Shown here: positions 1 through 6,415 of the stretch, in pieces
How the letters are laid out: every line of letters starts with the position of its first letter
How positions within the stretch are numbered: position 1 is the stretch's first letter
Source: Geodermatophilaceae bacterium
Lineage (GTDB): Bacteria > Actinomycetota > Actinomycetes > Mycobacteriales > Geodermatophilaceae
Direction of reading: 5' to 3'
Assembly (NCBI GenBank): GCA_013812385.1
Contig: JACCTM010000346.1
Span: 1 to 8,450 of the forward strand
DNA: 8,450 nt
Notes under the pieces: generated by a model
What the model saw: only the letters and a program-made list of their open reading frames with translations
The model's database searches: none
What the model was told of the DNA's origin: nothing
Translations under genes and position numbers: made by a program

Positions 1-322
1 AGAAGAGCACGAGGATGAGGACGACCGGAATGACGGTGTAGATGATCTCCAGCGGAAGATTCTCTTTGAACTGCCGCGGGATCTCGTTGTCCTTCTTCCG
101 GTGAAAGGCCACCGTCCAGAAGATCAAGCCCCAGACGATGACTCCGACGACCAGGGCGGCGATCACCGAGCCGGTCCAGAGTTCGCGCATCTTGACGGCC
201 TCGTCGGTGATGCCTTCGGGCCATCCGAAACGCAGGAATTCCTCGGTCGAGCAGCCGGTCATCACCAGGACGAGCAGCGCCAGCACCGCGGCCCGCAGAA
301 CGAGCTTGCGCCGTTGCCTCAC
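1..322 (-). CDS. ctaC: Cytochrome c oxidase subunit II, N-terminal part (runs off left edge)
   Basis: Subunit II of the aa3-type terminal oxidase carries the CuA centre that passes electrons from cytochrome c to the catalytic subunit. Only the first 107 codons are here. The GTG start at 322 is supported by a GGGAGG ribosome site at 330-335 with 7-nt spacing. The protein begins with a basic stretch (RQRRK), a hydrophobic segment (residues 7-22) and a lipobox VMTGC, so Cys24 should be lipid-modified. The motif RFGWPEGIT (31-39) is typical of actinobacterial CtaC. A first transmembrane helix spans about 52-73, a basic HRKKDN loop follows, and a second helix starts near 91 and is cut by the edge. 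The CuA-binding domain lies outside the window, so its ligands cannot be checked. The gene is divergent from the membrane-protein pair to its right. The identification is firm from these N-terminal features. Confidence 0.93.
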   Translation of the reverse strand, partial: MRQRRKLVLRAAVLALLVLVMTGCSTEEFLRFGWPEGITDEAVKMRELWTGSVIAALVVGVIVWGLIFWTVAFHRKKDNEIPRQFKENLPLEIIYTVIPVVLILVLF

Positions 323-476
323 GCGGGTGCCTCCCGGGGTTGGTCGAGAACACCGGATGCCCGGCGAATCGATGGTTTCCGCCTCGCGAGAGTATCGGAA
401 AGTGCCTGCCGCACCGGCGCCGGGGCGCGGTCGGACACCGACCTGGCCAGCGCCCGCAGGCGTGGTCCTGGCCGGG

Positions 477-482
477 TAGCGT
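477..482 (+). promoter_or_regulatory. Candidate -10 element (TAGCGT) for a leaderless transcript
   Basis: TAGCGT fits the actinobacterial -10 pattern TANNNT and ends 6 nt before the GTG at 489. Transcription would then start at or next to the start codon. No well-spaced Shine-Dalgarno precedes this GTG; the only purine run (GAGG) abuts it. No recognisable -35 hexamer was found. This is an inference from spacing alone. Confidence 0.35.
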
Positions 483-488
483 CGAGGT

Positions 489-896
489 GTGGATCCCCGC
501 ATCTTCGGACCCAAGCGGCTGCTGTCTCACCTCGTCGTCCTGGTGGTGTTCGCGGTCTGCCTGCGGCTGGGCTGGTGGCAGTGGGAGCGCTCCGCGGCGC
601 TGGGCGGCGCCGCGCAGAACCTTGCCTACGCATTGCTCTGGCCGGTCTTCGGCGGCTATGCGATCTTCGTCTGGGTACGCCTGCTGACGATGGAGATCCG
701 CGGCGACCAAACGCGCCAGGGCAGCGGCGACCCCGTGCTCGGTCGCCCGGACGGCGACCGGAGGCCGGGAACGGCTCTGGTGCCGTACGTGCCTCCGGAC
801 CCGGAGTTGCTGGCCTACAACGCCTATCTCACCCAGCTCAACCAGGCCGCCCAGGCCAAACAGGCAGCCAAGAAAGCGGCCCGGCGTGTCGGCTGA
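489..896 (+). CDS. Conserved actinobacterial two-TM membrane protein, unknown function
   Basis: This 135-residue protein starts at GTG. A short basic N-terminus (FGPKRLLSH) leads into a transmembrane helix at about 11-31 that ends in LGWWQWER. A second helix at about 45-66 contains NLAYALLWPVFGGY and VWVRLL. The C-terminal half is cytosolic-looking: a proline-rich YVPPDPE segment, the motif AYNAYLTQLN near 113-122, then an Ala/Lys-rich basic tail. From memory, similar small proteins with an LGxWQ helix and a WP(V/L)F helix are widespread in actinobacteria and are sometimes mislabelled as regulators. The LGWWQ start superficially recalls the first helix of SURF1, but the rest is too short for SURF1. 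The gene overlaps the next one by 11 nt, so the two are probably co-translated. Function is unknown. Its place beside ctaC allows, but does not prove, a link to the respiratory chain. Confidence 0.8.
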   Translation: MDPRIFGPKRLLSHLVVLVVFAVCLRLGWWQWERSAALGGAAQNLAYALLWPVFGGYAIFVWVRLLTMEIRGDQTRQGSGDPVLGRPDGDRRPGTALVPYVPPDPELLAYNAYLTQLNQAAQAKQAAKKAARRVG

Positions 897-1269
897 TCAA
901 CCGATGCAGACCTCAGCCGGTGCCGACCCTCGGATGGCGGCGCGCACGACCGCTGCCCTGGTGCGGTTCCGGATCATCGCCGTCGTCGTGGGAATCGGGC
1001 TGATCGCCTTGGTCTTGGTCGGAATGCCGCTGAAGTACCTCGCCGACGGCGCATTGGCAACGACCGGTGACCAGATCGTCGGCATCGTCGGACCGATCCA
1101 CGGCACGCTGTACGTGCTCTACCTGATCGCCGCCTTCGACCTGTCCCAACGATGCAGGTGGTCATGGAAGGCCACGATCGGTGTCCTTCTCGCGGGCACC
1201 GTTCCGTTTCTGTCCTTTGTCGCCGAGCGGCTCGTCACCCGGAGGGTCCGAGCCGGCCAATCGGTATAA
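886..1269 (+). CDS. DUF3817-family integral membrane protein
   Basis: This 127-residue protein is almost entirely membrane-embedded. Helices fall at about 25-50 (ending MPLKYL), 65-85 (IVGPIHGTLYVLYLIAAFDL) and 91-113 (ending SFVAERLV), followed by a basic RRVRAG tail. The GPIHGTLYVLYL segment, the W-KAT entry to the last helix and the PF-SFVAER end match what I recall of DUF3817. No function is established for the family. The GTG start at 886 overlaps the upstream stop by 11 nt and has only a weak purine run (AAGAAAG, 870-875). An in-frame ATG at 904, after the upstream stop, is an alternative start that would shorten the protein by 6 residues. The start is therefore uncertain, but the gene is not. 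Confidence 0.85.
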   Translation: MSADQPMQTSAGADPRMAARTTAALVRFRIIAVVVGIGLIALVLVGMPLKYLADGALATTGDQIVGIVGPIHGTLYVLYLIAAFDLSQRCRWSWKATIGVLLAGTVPFLSFVAERLVTRRVRAGQSV

Positions 1270-1271
1270 CT

Positions 1272-1291
1272 ATGTGCTACAACTAGCACAT
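1272..1291. promoter_or_regulatory. Perfect inverted repeat at vapB start; probable autoregulatory operator
   Basis: ATGTGCTA (1272-1279), a 4-nt spacer CAAC and TAGCACAT (1284-1291) form a perfect 8-bp inverted repeat. The right arm includes the first two bases of the vapB ATG (1290-1292). Type II antitoxins of the Phd/YefM class usually bind such palindromes with their N-terminal domain to repress their own operon. The AT-richer surroundings include TATAAC (1265-1270) and TACAAC (1278-1283), either of which could be a -10 element. No Shine-Dalgarno precedes the ATG, so a leaderless or near-leaderless message is likely. The repeat is seen directly; the operator role is inferred. Confidence 0.7.
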
Positions 1292-1565
1292 GACCTCAGT
1301 AGGTATCCGCGAGCTTCGGCAACGCGCGAGCGAGCTACTACGCCTGGTCGAGGCTGGAGAGACGATCGAGGTCACCGATCGTGGCCGGCCGGTTGCCGTT
1401 CTGGGTCCAATCCCCGATCACAGTTCACTTGACCAGCTCCGAGCAACCGGTGACATCTCGCCCGCCACCCGACACTTCGACGATCTCCCCGACCCGCTGG
1501 TCCTGGCCGCTGCGCAGCCGACCGCGTCCCAGATACTGGCCCGCTTGCGCGGCGATGAGCGCTGA
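1290..1565 (+). CDS. vapB: Type II antitoxin, Phd/YefM family (VapB partner of the next gene)
   Basis: This 91-residue antitoxin has the Phd/YefM fold in residues 4-41. VGIRELRQRASELLRLV is the first strand and helix, and GETIEVTDRGRPVAVLGPI is the beta-hairpin. This domain dimerises and binds DNA. The C-terminal part (about 45-91) is acidic and proline-rich (HFDDLPDPL) and would fold on binding the toxin, blocking its RNase site. The ATG sits inside a perfect inverted repeat, which fits self-repression. The 3' end overlaps vapC by 11 nt, so the toxin is probably made by translational coupling at a lower rate. Pairing of a Phd-type antitoxin with a PIN toxin is common in actinobacteria. The name vapB is given by partnership; I cannot assign a specific numbered VapB. 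Confidence 0.9.
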   Translation: MTSVGIRELRQRASELLRLVEAGETIEVTDRGRPVAVLGPIPDHSSLDQLRATGDISPATRHFDDLPDPLVLAAAQPTASQILARLRGDER

Positions 1566-1956
1566 GCGAGCGATCTACCTGGACTCATCGGCAATCGTCA
1601 AACTCGTTGTGAGCGAGGCCGAGTCAACGGCCCTGCGGCGCTACCTACGACGAAGGCGCCCACTTGTGACCAGTGCCCTGGCCAGGACGGAGGTCGCCAG
1701 AGCGCTCCTTCCGCTCGGCCGGCCGGCGGTAGCTCGTGGAGCTGAGGTGCTGCAGGGGCTCGAAGTAGTTCGGATTACTGATCGGATCCTTCGGACTGCC
1801 GGCGCAATGCTTCCGTTCGAACTGCGCTTCTTGGATGCGATCCATCTGGCGACGGCAGCCCTGCTCGGAGACGCCCTCACAGGCGTTTGTACCTATGACG
1901 ACCGAATGGCGACGGCTGCCGAAGGGCTCGGCTTCGCCGTCGCAGCTCCTGCCTGA
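1555..1956 (+). CDS. vapC: PIN-domain ribonuclease toxin VapC
   Basis: This 133-residue single-domain PIN protein is of normal length for VapC. The acidic, metal-binding residues expected of an active nuclease are all present. They are Asp10 in YLDSSAIVK, Glu46 in ARTEVARA, Asp94 in RFLDAIHLATA, and Asp115 or Asp116 in TYDDRM. VapC toxins cleave RNA, typically tRNA or rRNA loops, when freed from the antitoxin; the target here cannot be told from sequence. The ATG at 1555 lies inside the 3' end of vapB in another frame and has no evident Shine-Dalgarno, which points to coupling. There is no frameshift or missing catalytic residue, so the module looks functional. Confidence 0.92.
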   Translation: MSAERAIYLDSSAIVKLVVSEAESTALRRYLRRRRPLVTSALARTEVARALLPLGRPAVARGAEVLQGLEVVRITDRILRTAGAMLPFELRFLDAIHLATAALLGDALTGVCTYDDRMATAAEGLGFAVAAPA

Positions 1957-2052
1957 CGGCTCATCGACGTATACCGCGCAGGCCGACGCACCTCGGTCTC
2001 CATGCCGGCCATGGCGAGATACTGGGTCGCAAGCCCCGGCATCGGTGCAGAC

Positions 2053-2057
2053 AGGAG
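2053..2057 (+). promoter_or_regulatory. Ribosome binding site that fixes the asnB start
   Basis: AGGAG lies 11 nt before the GTG at 2069. The open frame extends far upstream through vapC. This site, together with the need for Cys directly after the initiator, chooses the start. Confidence 0.6.
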
Positions 2058-2068
2058 TACGGCGACAC

Positions 2069-3973
2069 GTGTGCGGACTAGTGGGATTCCTGAGCTTCGA
2101 CGGTCAGGCCAAGGACCGGCTCGATGACATCACCGAGGCGCTCGGGTGCCTGCATCACCGCGGGCCCGACGACCGGGGTGTCTGGAGCGACGACAACGTC
2201 GTCCTCGGGTTCAACAGGCTGTCGATCATCGACGTCGACGGCAGCCCGCAGCCGCTGCCGTATGCCGAAGGCCGCTACCGGATCCTGTTCAACGGCGAGA
2301 TCTACAACTACGTAGAACTGCGTGCCGAGCTCACCCGCGAGTTCGGTGCGACCTTTGCCACCGAGGGTGACACCGAATCGATCCTGGCCGCCTACCATTT
2401 CCTCGGCGAGGATTGCGTCGACCGCTTGCGCGGGATGTTCGCTTTCGTCATCTGGGATGCTGTGGAGCGCAAGGCCTTCGGGGCCCGCGATCCGTTCGGG
2501 ATCAAACCCCTGTACGTCGCCGGCGACTCCCTCGGCTGCTACGTGGCCAGTGAGAAGAAGGCGTTGCTCCAACTCCTGGGCGCCGAGTCCGGTGGTGTTG
2601 ACCATCGCGCGCTCCAGCAGTACCTCACCCTGCAGTACGTACCCGAGCCTGCCTCGATGCACGAGGGCATCCGACGGCTCGAGAGCGGCACCTGCTTCTC
2701 CGTCGTCGACGGTGAGATCACCACCCAGCGCTATTTCGACCCCGACTTCGCCGTACGCCCGGTGCGCGCGCGGGACCGGGCCGACCTCTACAGCCGGATT
2801 CGCGAGACTCTCGATGACTCGGTTCGGGTGCACATGCGGGCCGACGTGACCGTGGGAGCCTTTTTGTCCGGGGGGATCGACTCGACGGCGATCGCAGCGC
2901 TGGCCAAGCAGTACAACCCGGACCTGCTCACGTTCACGGTCGGGTTCGAACGCCAGGGTTACTCCGAGGTCGACGTGGCGGCGGAGTCAGCTGCGGCGAT
3001 CGGGGTCGAACACATCACCCGGGTGGTGACCGCCGAGGAGTTCGCCGAGGCCGTACCCGCCATCGTCTGGTACCTCGACGACCCGGTCGCAGACCCGGCA
3101 CTGATTCCGCTCTGGTTCATCGCCCGCGAGGCCCGCAAACACGTCAAGGTGGTGCTGTCCGGCGAAGGCGCGGACGAGCTGTTCGGCGGCTACAACATCT
3201 ACCGGGAGCCGCTGTCCCTGGCCGCCTTCGGCAAGCTTCCCCAGCGGGTTCTTCGTGGGCTGGCAGCGCTGTCCGAGCGGATCCCGGCCGGTGTTCGCGG
3301 TAAGGATCTCCTGCGCCGAGGATCCATTCCGTTGGAACAGCGTTACTACGGCAATGCCCGGATCTTCCGTGACGAGGAACTCGGTTTTCTCCGCACTTAC
3401 GACTCCGGTGTCTCGATTACTGATCTCACCGCGCCGCTCTACGAGAAGACCCGCGCTCGCGGGTACGACGATGTGACCGCGATGCAGTACGTGGACCTGT
3501 TCACCTGGCTGCGTGGCGACATCCTGGTCAAGGCCGACAAGATGACGATGGCGAACTCGCTAGAGCTGCGAGTTCCCTTTCTCGACCCGGAGGTCTTCGC
3601 CGTTGCCTCGACGTTGCCCGTCAACGAACGAGTGACCCGGGAGACGACCAAGTACGCGCTGCGCCAGGCCTTGCGCGATGTCGTGCCCGCTCAGATCTTC
3701 AACAAACGCAAGCTCGGCTTCCCGGTCCCGACCCGGCTCTGGCTAGCCGACGAGCTGCACGACTGGGCGCGGTCGATCATCGTCGAGTCACAGACCGAGA
3801 GCCTGATCGTGCGTACCGACATCCTGGCGATGTTGGAGGCCCACCGCCGGGGTCCGATCGACTTCTCCCGCAAACTCTGGACCGTGCTGGTCTTCATGAT
3901 CTGGCACGGCATCTTCGTCGAGAAGCGGATCACTCCCGAGATTCCCGAGGTGCACTACCCGGTGCGGCTCTGA
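2069..3973 (+). CDS. asnB: Asparagine synthetase (glutamine-hydrolysing)
   Basis: This 634-residue class II asparagine synthetase makes asparagine from aspartate, ATP and glutamine-derived ammonia in the cytosol. The start is GTG because the next residue must be the N-terminal nucleophile, Cys2 (MCGLVGF), exposed after Met removal. The glutaminase domain (about 1-210) shows RGPDDRG (31-37), NRLSIID (49-55), the NGEIYN glutamine site (75-80) and GDTES. The synthetase domain has the ATP pyrophosphatase loop SGGIDS (267-272), SGEGADELFGGY (364-375) and RVPFLD (501-506). Length and motifs match mycobacterial AsnB. A 112-bp gap separates it from vapC, so it probably has its own promoter, though none is clear. 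Its last 19 nt overlap the convergent diguanylate cyclase gene. In some actinobacteria AsnB-type enzymes amidate cell-wall precursors instead of free aspartate, which cannot be excluded from sequence. Confidence 0.95.
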   Translation: MCGLVGFLSFDGQAKDRLDDITEALGCLHHRGPDDRGVWSDDNVVLGFNRLSIIDVDGSPQPLPYAEGRYRILFNGEIYNYVELRAELTREFGATFATEGDTESILAAYHFLGEDCVDRLRGMFAFVIWDAVERKAFGARDPFGIKPLYVAGDSLGCYVASEKKALLQLLGAESGGVDHRALQQYLTLQYVPEPASMHEGIRRLESGTCFSVVDGEITTQRYFDPDFAVRPVRARDRADLYSRIRETLDDSVRVHMRADVTVGAFLSGGIDSTAIAALAKQYNPDLLTFTVGFERQGYSEVDVAAESAAAIGVEHITRVVTAEEFAEAVPAIVWYLDDPVADPALIPLWFIAREARKHVKVVLSGEGADELFGGYNIYREPLSLAAFGKLPQRVLRGLAALSERIPAGVRGKDLLRRGSIPLEQRYYGNARIFRDEELGFLRTYDSGVSITDLTAPLYEKTRARGYDDVTAMQYVDLFTWLRGDILVKADKMTMANSLELRVPFLDPEVFAVASTLPVNERVTRETTKYALRQALRDVVPAQIFNKRKLGFPVPTRLWLADELHDWARSIIVESQTESLIVRTDILAMLEAHRRGPIDFSRKLWTVLVFMIWHGIFVEKRITPEIPEVHYPVRL

Positions 3974-5592
3974 TCAGTCGACAGCGCCTTGACTGCTCTC
4001 GGCCGCACTCGACTGGCGCGTTTGGCCGCGTACATTGCGCGGTCGGCTGCATGTAACAGTCCGGCGCCGGCCTCGCAGGCCGGCCCGCTCGCGACTCCCA
4101 CGCTGACGGTCACCCCGGAACCCAAGGCCAAGGAGACCGCCTGGGCCATGCGGTCGGCCAGTGCTGTGGCCTGGGACTGATCTGTCCCTTCCACCACCGC
4201 CACGAACTCGTCGCCACCGAGGCGGGCCACCAGATCCCCGGCCCGCACCTGGCCGGTCAGCGCGCCGGCAACGGCCTGCAACGTCAGATCGCCTGCCTCG
4301 TGCCCGCCGGCGTCGTTGACCGCCTTGAGCCGATCCACATCGACGACGATCATGGCAACCTCCGCCGTGTCAGCCGATCTGTTCAGCTCGGCGACTCGCA
4401 CGTCGAAGGCCCGTCGATTGCCGACTCCGGTCAGTGCGTCGGTATGGGCCAGCACTTGCACACGGTCCCGTTCGAGAGTCACGCGCTGGAGGATTTGAAC
4501 CGACCGGGCGTTGTGCAGTGTTCGCAGCCGCTGCCGCCACATCGTCTTGGCTAGCTGGTCGCCGTAGGCCAGAGCTGCCCGCGCCGACTCCGAACCCGCA
4601 CGCGCGAGCAGCGCCGCCCGGGTGTGATACGCAGCTGACGTGAGCATCCAGGTCGCGTCCGCCGGCAAGGCGTCGCAGGCCTGAGCAGCCACTTCGAGCG
4701 CCTCCGGTAGGCGTCCGGCCCGTTCCAGTGCCCAGGCCAGGAATGGCAACGCGAAGGCGCGACTCTCGCGCAGGCCGTGCTGTTCCACGGCCTGCAGGCC
4801 GTCGCGGATGCGGACGACCACCTCGCCGGCCGCCTCGCCGCTCGAGTCGGCGCACGCCGCCAGCAGATCGGCGATAGCGGAATACGACACGGTCTCGTCG
4901 ATGCTCGCGTACTCTTGAGCGCGGACGGCGTGCCGAGCCGCGGTGGCGCTCTTGTCCCGGGCGCGGGCCGTCTCTCGGATCCGGAACAACTCCACGGACC
5001 AGTTCAGGTGCAGCTCAGCGAGATTGAGCTGGCTGGTCACCGCCGTCATCGCTACGATCTCAGCTGAGTGCGTCAACGCAGCGCGCAGCGCTGCCTCGTA
5101 ATGTGGCAGCGCCAATTCGTAGAGACGCAGATCGTGGTAACCGTGGCCCAGACCTGTGTGGGCAGTGGCCAAGACGAATCCGTCGTTGACATCGTTGGTC
5201 AGGGCGGCTTCGGCCTGAGCTAGATCGTGCAGGGTCGACTCCAGGTCGAAGAGCTGCGGGCTGATCTCGCTGATCAGCATCTGTTGACAGGCACGGAAGG
5301 CCAGGGCAATCGAATGCCAGCCAGCCATCTCTGCCTCTGCGCTCGTCCCCGCTGCCATTGGACCGGCACTCGATGTGACGGCGCGTGCACCTGTGATGGC
5401 CAGCATCTTTTCGGCGCCCTGCACGGCGCCTTCATGGTCTCCTAGGCACCGCAGGGCGACAGCTCTGGCGTAGAGGACGCCCAAGCTCGGGCCGGCGCGG
5501 AGCAGCTCGTCGGCTCGCACCAGCGCTTGCTCCGGCTGGCCGACCTGAGCCAGGCGCAGGAGTCGGATCACGTCAGCTTGGCTGTCGTTCAT
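3955..5592 (-). CDS. Soluble diguanylate cyclase with helical TPR-like N-terminal region
   Basis: The C-terminal GGDEF domain (about 385-535) makes cyclic di-GMP from two GTP. It shows the entry motif TDALTGVGNRRAFD, the metal-binding segment VDVDRLKAVND (Asp418), an intact GGDEF (459-463) and late motifs SVGVA and ADRAMYAAKR. RAGD (450-453), five residues before GGDEF, matches the RxxD inhibitory site, so product feedback is expected. The first ~340 residues are Ala/Leu-rich paired helices resembling tetratricopeptide repeats, for example TGLGHGYHDLRLYELALPHYEAAL. They probably bind a protein partner. A linking helix (about 355-382) could transmit the signal. No membrane segment or signal peptide is seen. 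I chose ATG 5592 because GGAG lies 5 nt upstream and the helical repeats begin at once. Upstream in-frame ATGs at 5712, 5664, 5643 and 5640 would add a low-complexity leader. No EAL domain is present. The stop codon lies inside the 3' end of asnB. Confidence 0.88.
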   Translation of the reverse strand: MNDSQADVIRLLRLAQVGQPEQALVRADELLRAGPSLGVLYARAVALRCLGDHEGAVQGAEKMLAITGARAVTSSAGPMAAGTSAEAEMAGWHSIALAFRACQQMLISEISPQLFDLESTLHDLAQAEAALTNDVNDGFVLATAHTGLGHGYHDLRLYELALPHYEAALRAALTHSAEIVAMTAVTSQLNLAELHLNWSVELFRIRETARARDKSATAARHAVRAQEYASIDETVSYSAIADLLAACADSSGEAAGEVVVRIRDGLQAVEQHGLRESRAFALPFLAWALERAGRLPEALEVAAQACDALPADATWMLTSAAYHTRAALLARAGSESARAALAYGDQLAKTMWRQRLRTLHNARSVQILQRVTLERDRVQVLAHTDALTGVGNRRAFDVRVAELNRSADTAEVAMIVVDVDRLKAVNDAGGHEAGDLTLQAVAGALTGQVRAGDLVARLGGDEFVAVVEGTDQSQATALADRMAQAVSLALGSGVTVSVGVASGPACEAGAGLLHAADRAMYAAKRASRVRPRAVKALSTDQSRTG

Positions 5593-5740
5593 ACCGGCTC
5601 CGGAATCCCCTCGGCTGCGTAGGCCCGTACTGTCAGCCACCATCATGCCCCCGCCGTTGCGCATGCGCCGAGTCTGTGCGGCCGCAGCCCGACCGGCAAC
5701 GCCACTTGACATCGGTCACCGGGCCGATGAGCGTCATCCC
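5593..5740. other. Divergent intergenic region between the GGDEF gene and the peroxiredoxin gene
   Basis: Both open frames extend into this 148-bp stretch, but the extensions look non-coding: Arg/Ala-rich and without family motifs. TTGACA at 5706-5711 is a perfect -35 hexamer on the plus strand. At 17-bp spacing the -10 position reads GAGCGT (5729-5734), which is poor, so the promoter call is weak. It would start transcription close to the GTG at 5741. No clear promoter for the leftward gene was found. Confidence 0.35.
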
Positions 5741-6376
5741 GTGACTAGCTTCGACCGCCTACCAGCGAGCCTGCCGATCCCCGTCGACGACGGGGCCGCC
5801 GATCACCTGCTCGGTTCGTCTGCACCCGATGTGGGGCTTGCCAGCACGTCGGGCGTGGTGATCCACCTTGACCGGATCTCCGGCCGGGTGGTGATGTTCG
5901 GCTACCCGCGCACAGGTACGCCCGGGCAACCGTCTCCAGACGGCTGGGACGCGATCCCAGGAGCCCGCGGCTGCACGCCACAGGCGTGTGGCTTCCGGAA
6001 CTCCTACCCTGCCTTCACCGAGACAGGCGCGCAGGTGTTCGGAATCTCCAGTCAGGCCTCGGCCGAGCAGCGAGAGGCTGCCCAACGGCTGGAGCTGCCT
6101 TATCCCCTGATGTCAGACAGCGACGCGGCTATGGCCCGGGCTTGGATGCTCCCGACATTCACCGTGGACGGCGCCACGCTGCTGCGGCGGATCACGATCT
6201 TTTTGTACGACGGTGTGGTCGACGGGGTGATCTACCCGGTCTTCCCACCCGATCGAAGTGCCGAGGTCGCACTGGCGTGGCTGCGCGATCGGCCCGCCGA
6301 GCCCACACGAGCGACCTCGCGGATCGCACCCAGGCGCGGTCTACCGCACCCGATTCCGCCGCGCCTGGTGCGCTGA
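5741..6376 (+). CDS. Peroxiredoxin (AhpC/TSA thioredoxin-fold family)
   Basis: This 211-residue thiol peroxidase should reduce hydrogen or organic peroxides in the cytosol. I use GTG 5741 because the leader PIPVDDGAADHL matches the usual N-terminus of this family as I recall it. The open frame reaches back to 5645, but that part is low complexity. The redoxin fold runs from about residue 30 to 190. Strand VVMFGYPRTGTPG (50-62) is followed by the active-site segment GARGCTPQACGFR, with peroxidatic Cys78 and a second Cys83 five residues on, the spacing of BCP/PrxQ enzymes. VFGISSQ, REAAQRLELPYPLMSD and LPTFTVDG follow, the last two typical of the family. Oddly, 15 residues separate YPRTGTPG from Cys78 and the position three before Cys78 is Ala. 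The last ~25 residues are a Pro/Arg-rich tail. The stop lies in an 18-bp tandem repeat. Confidence 0.88.
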   Translation: MTSFDRLPASLPIPVDDGAADHLLGSSAPDVGLASTSGVVIHLDRISGRVVMFGYPRTGTPGQPSPDGWDAIPGARGCTPQACGFRNSYPAFTETGAQVFGISSQASAEQREAAQRLELPYPLMSDSDAAMARAWMLPTFTVDGATLLRRITIFLYDGVVDGVIYPVFPPDRSAEVALAWLRDRPAEPTRATSRIAPRRGLPHPIPPRLVR

Positions 6377-6411
6377 AGGGAACTCGTGCGCTGAAGGGAA
6401 CTGGTGCGCTG
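6368..6411 (+). repeat. 18-bp tandem direct repeat, two full copies plus an 8-bp partial
   Basis: GTGCGCTGAAGGGAACT plus one variable base occurs at 6368-6385 and 6386-6403, and GTGCGCTG recurs at 6404-6411. The unit is a multiple of three, so each full copy presents the same TGA in the peroxiredoxin frame, at 6374-6376 and 6392-6394. The array fills the gap between the convergent peroxiredoxin and Fe-S genes. It does not form an obvious hairpin, so it is not a clear intrinsic terminator. Confidence 0.9.
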
Positions 6412-6415
6412 GGAG

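Noticed and set aside
101..1003. Plus-strand open frame of 300 codons across ctaC and the membrane-protein gene
   Set aside because: Its product is Arg/Pro/Gly-rich low complexity. It is antisense to ctaC and out of frame with the well-supported genes at 489 and 886.
1835..2068. Upstream in-frame extension of asnB through the end of vapC
   Set aside because: Class II asparagine synthetase needs Cys directly after the initiator Met. GTG 2069 gives MCGLVGF with AGGAG upstream, and the extension overlaps vapC and has no family similarity.
2078..2833. Long minus-strand open frame inside asnB (251 codons)
   Set aside because: It is antisense to a gene with unmistakable AsnB motifs. Long shadow frames are normal in GC-rich DNA, and its translation shows no known domain.
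3969..3976. Palindrome CTGATCAG at the asnB stop as a terminator
   Set aside because: Four-base arms with no loop and no U-tract cannot act as an intrinsic terminator. Sites of this size occur by chance.
4370..4855. Minus-strand 161-codon frame inside the GGDEF gene
   Set aside because: It is same-strand but out of frame with the cyclase and Arg/Gly-rich, with no motif of its own.
5593..5712. Longer start for the GGDEF protein (ATG 5712 or nearby in-frame ATGs)
   Set aside because: The added 40 residues are low-complexity Ala/Arg/Gly and would overlap the open leader of the divergent gene. ATG 5592 has GGAG at 5 nt and begins the helical region. Not fully excluded.
5645..5740. Longer start for the peroxiredoxin at ATG 5645
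   Set aside because: The extra 32 residues are Arg/Ala-rich without conservation in the family as I know it. The PVPxDDGAADHL-type leader begins after GTG 5741.
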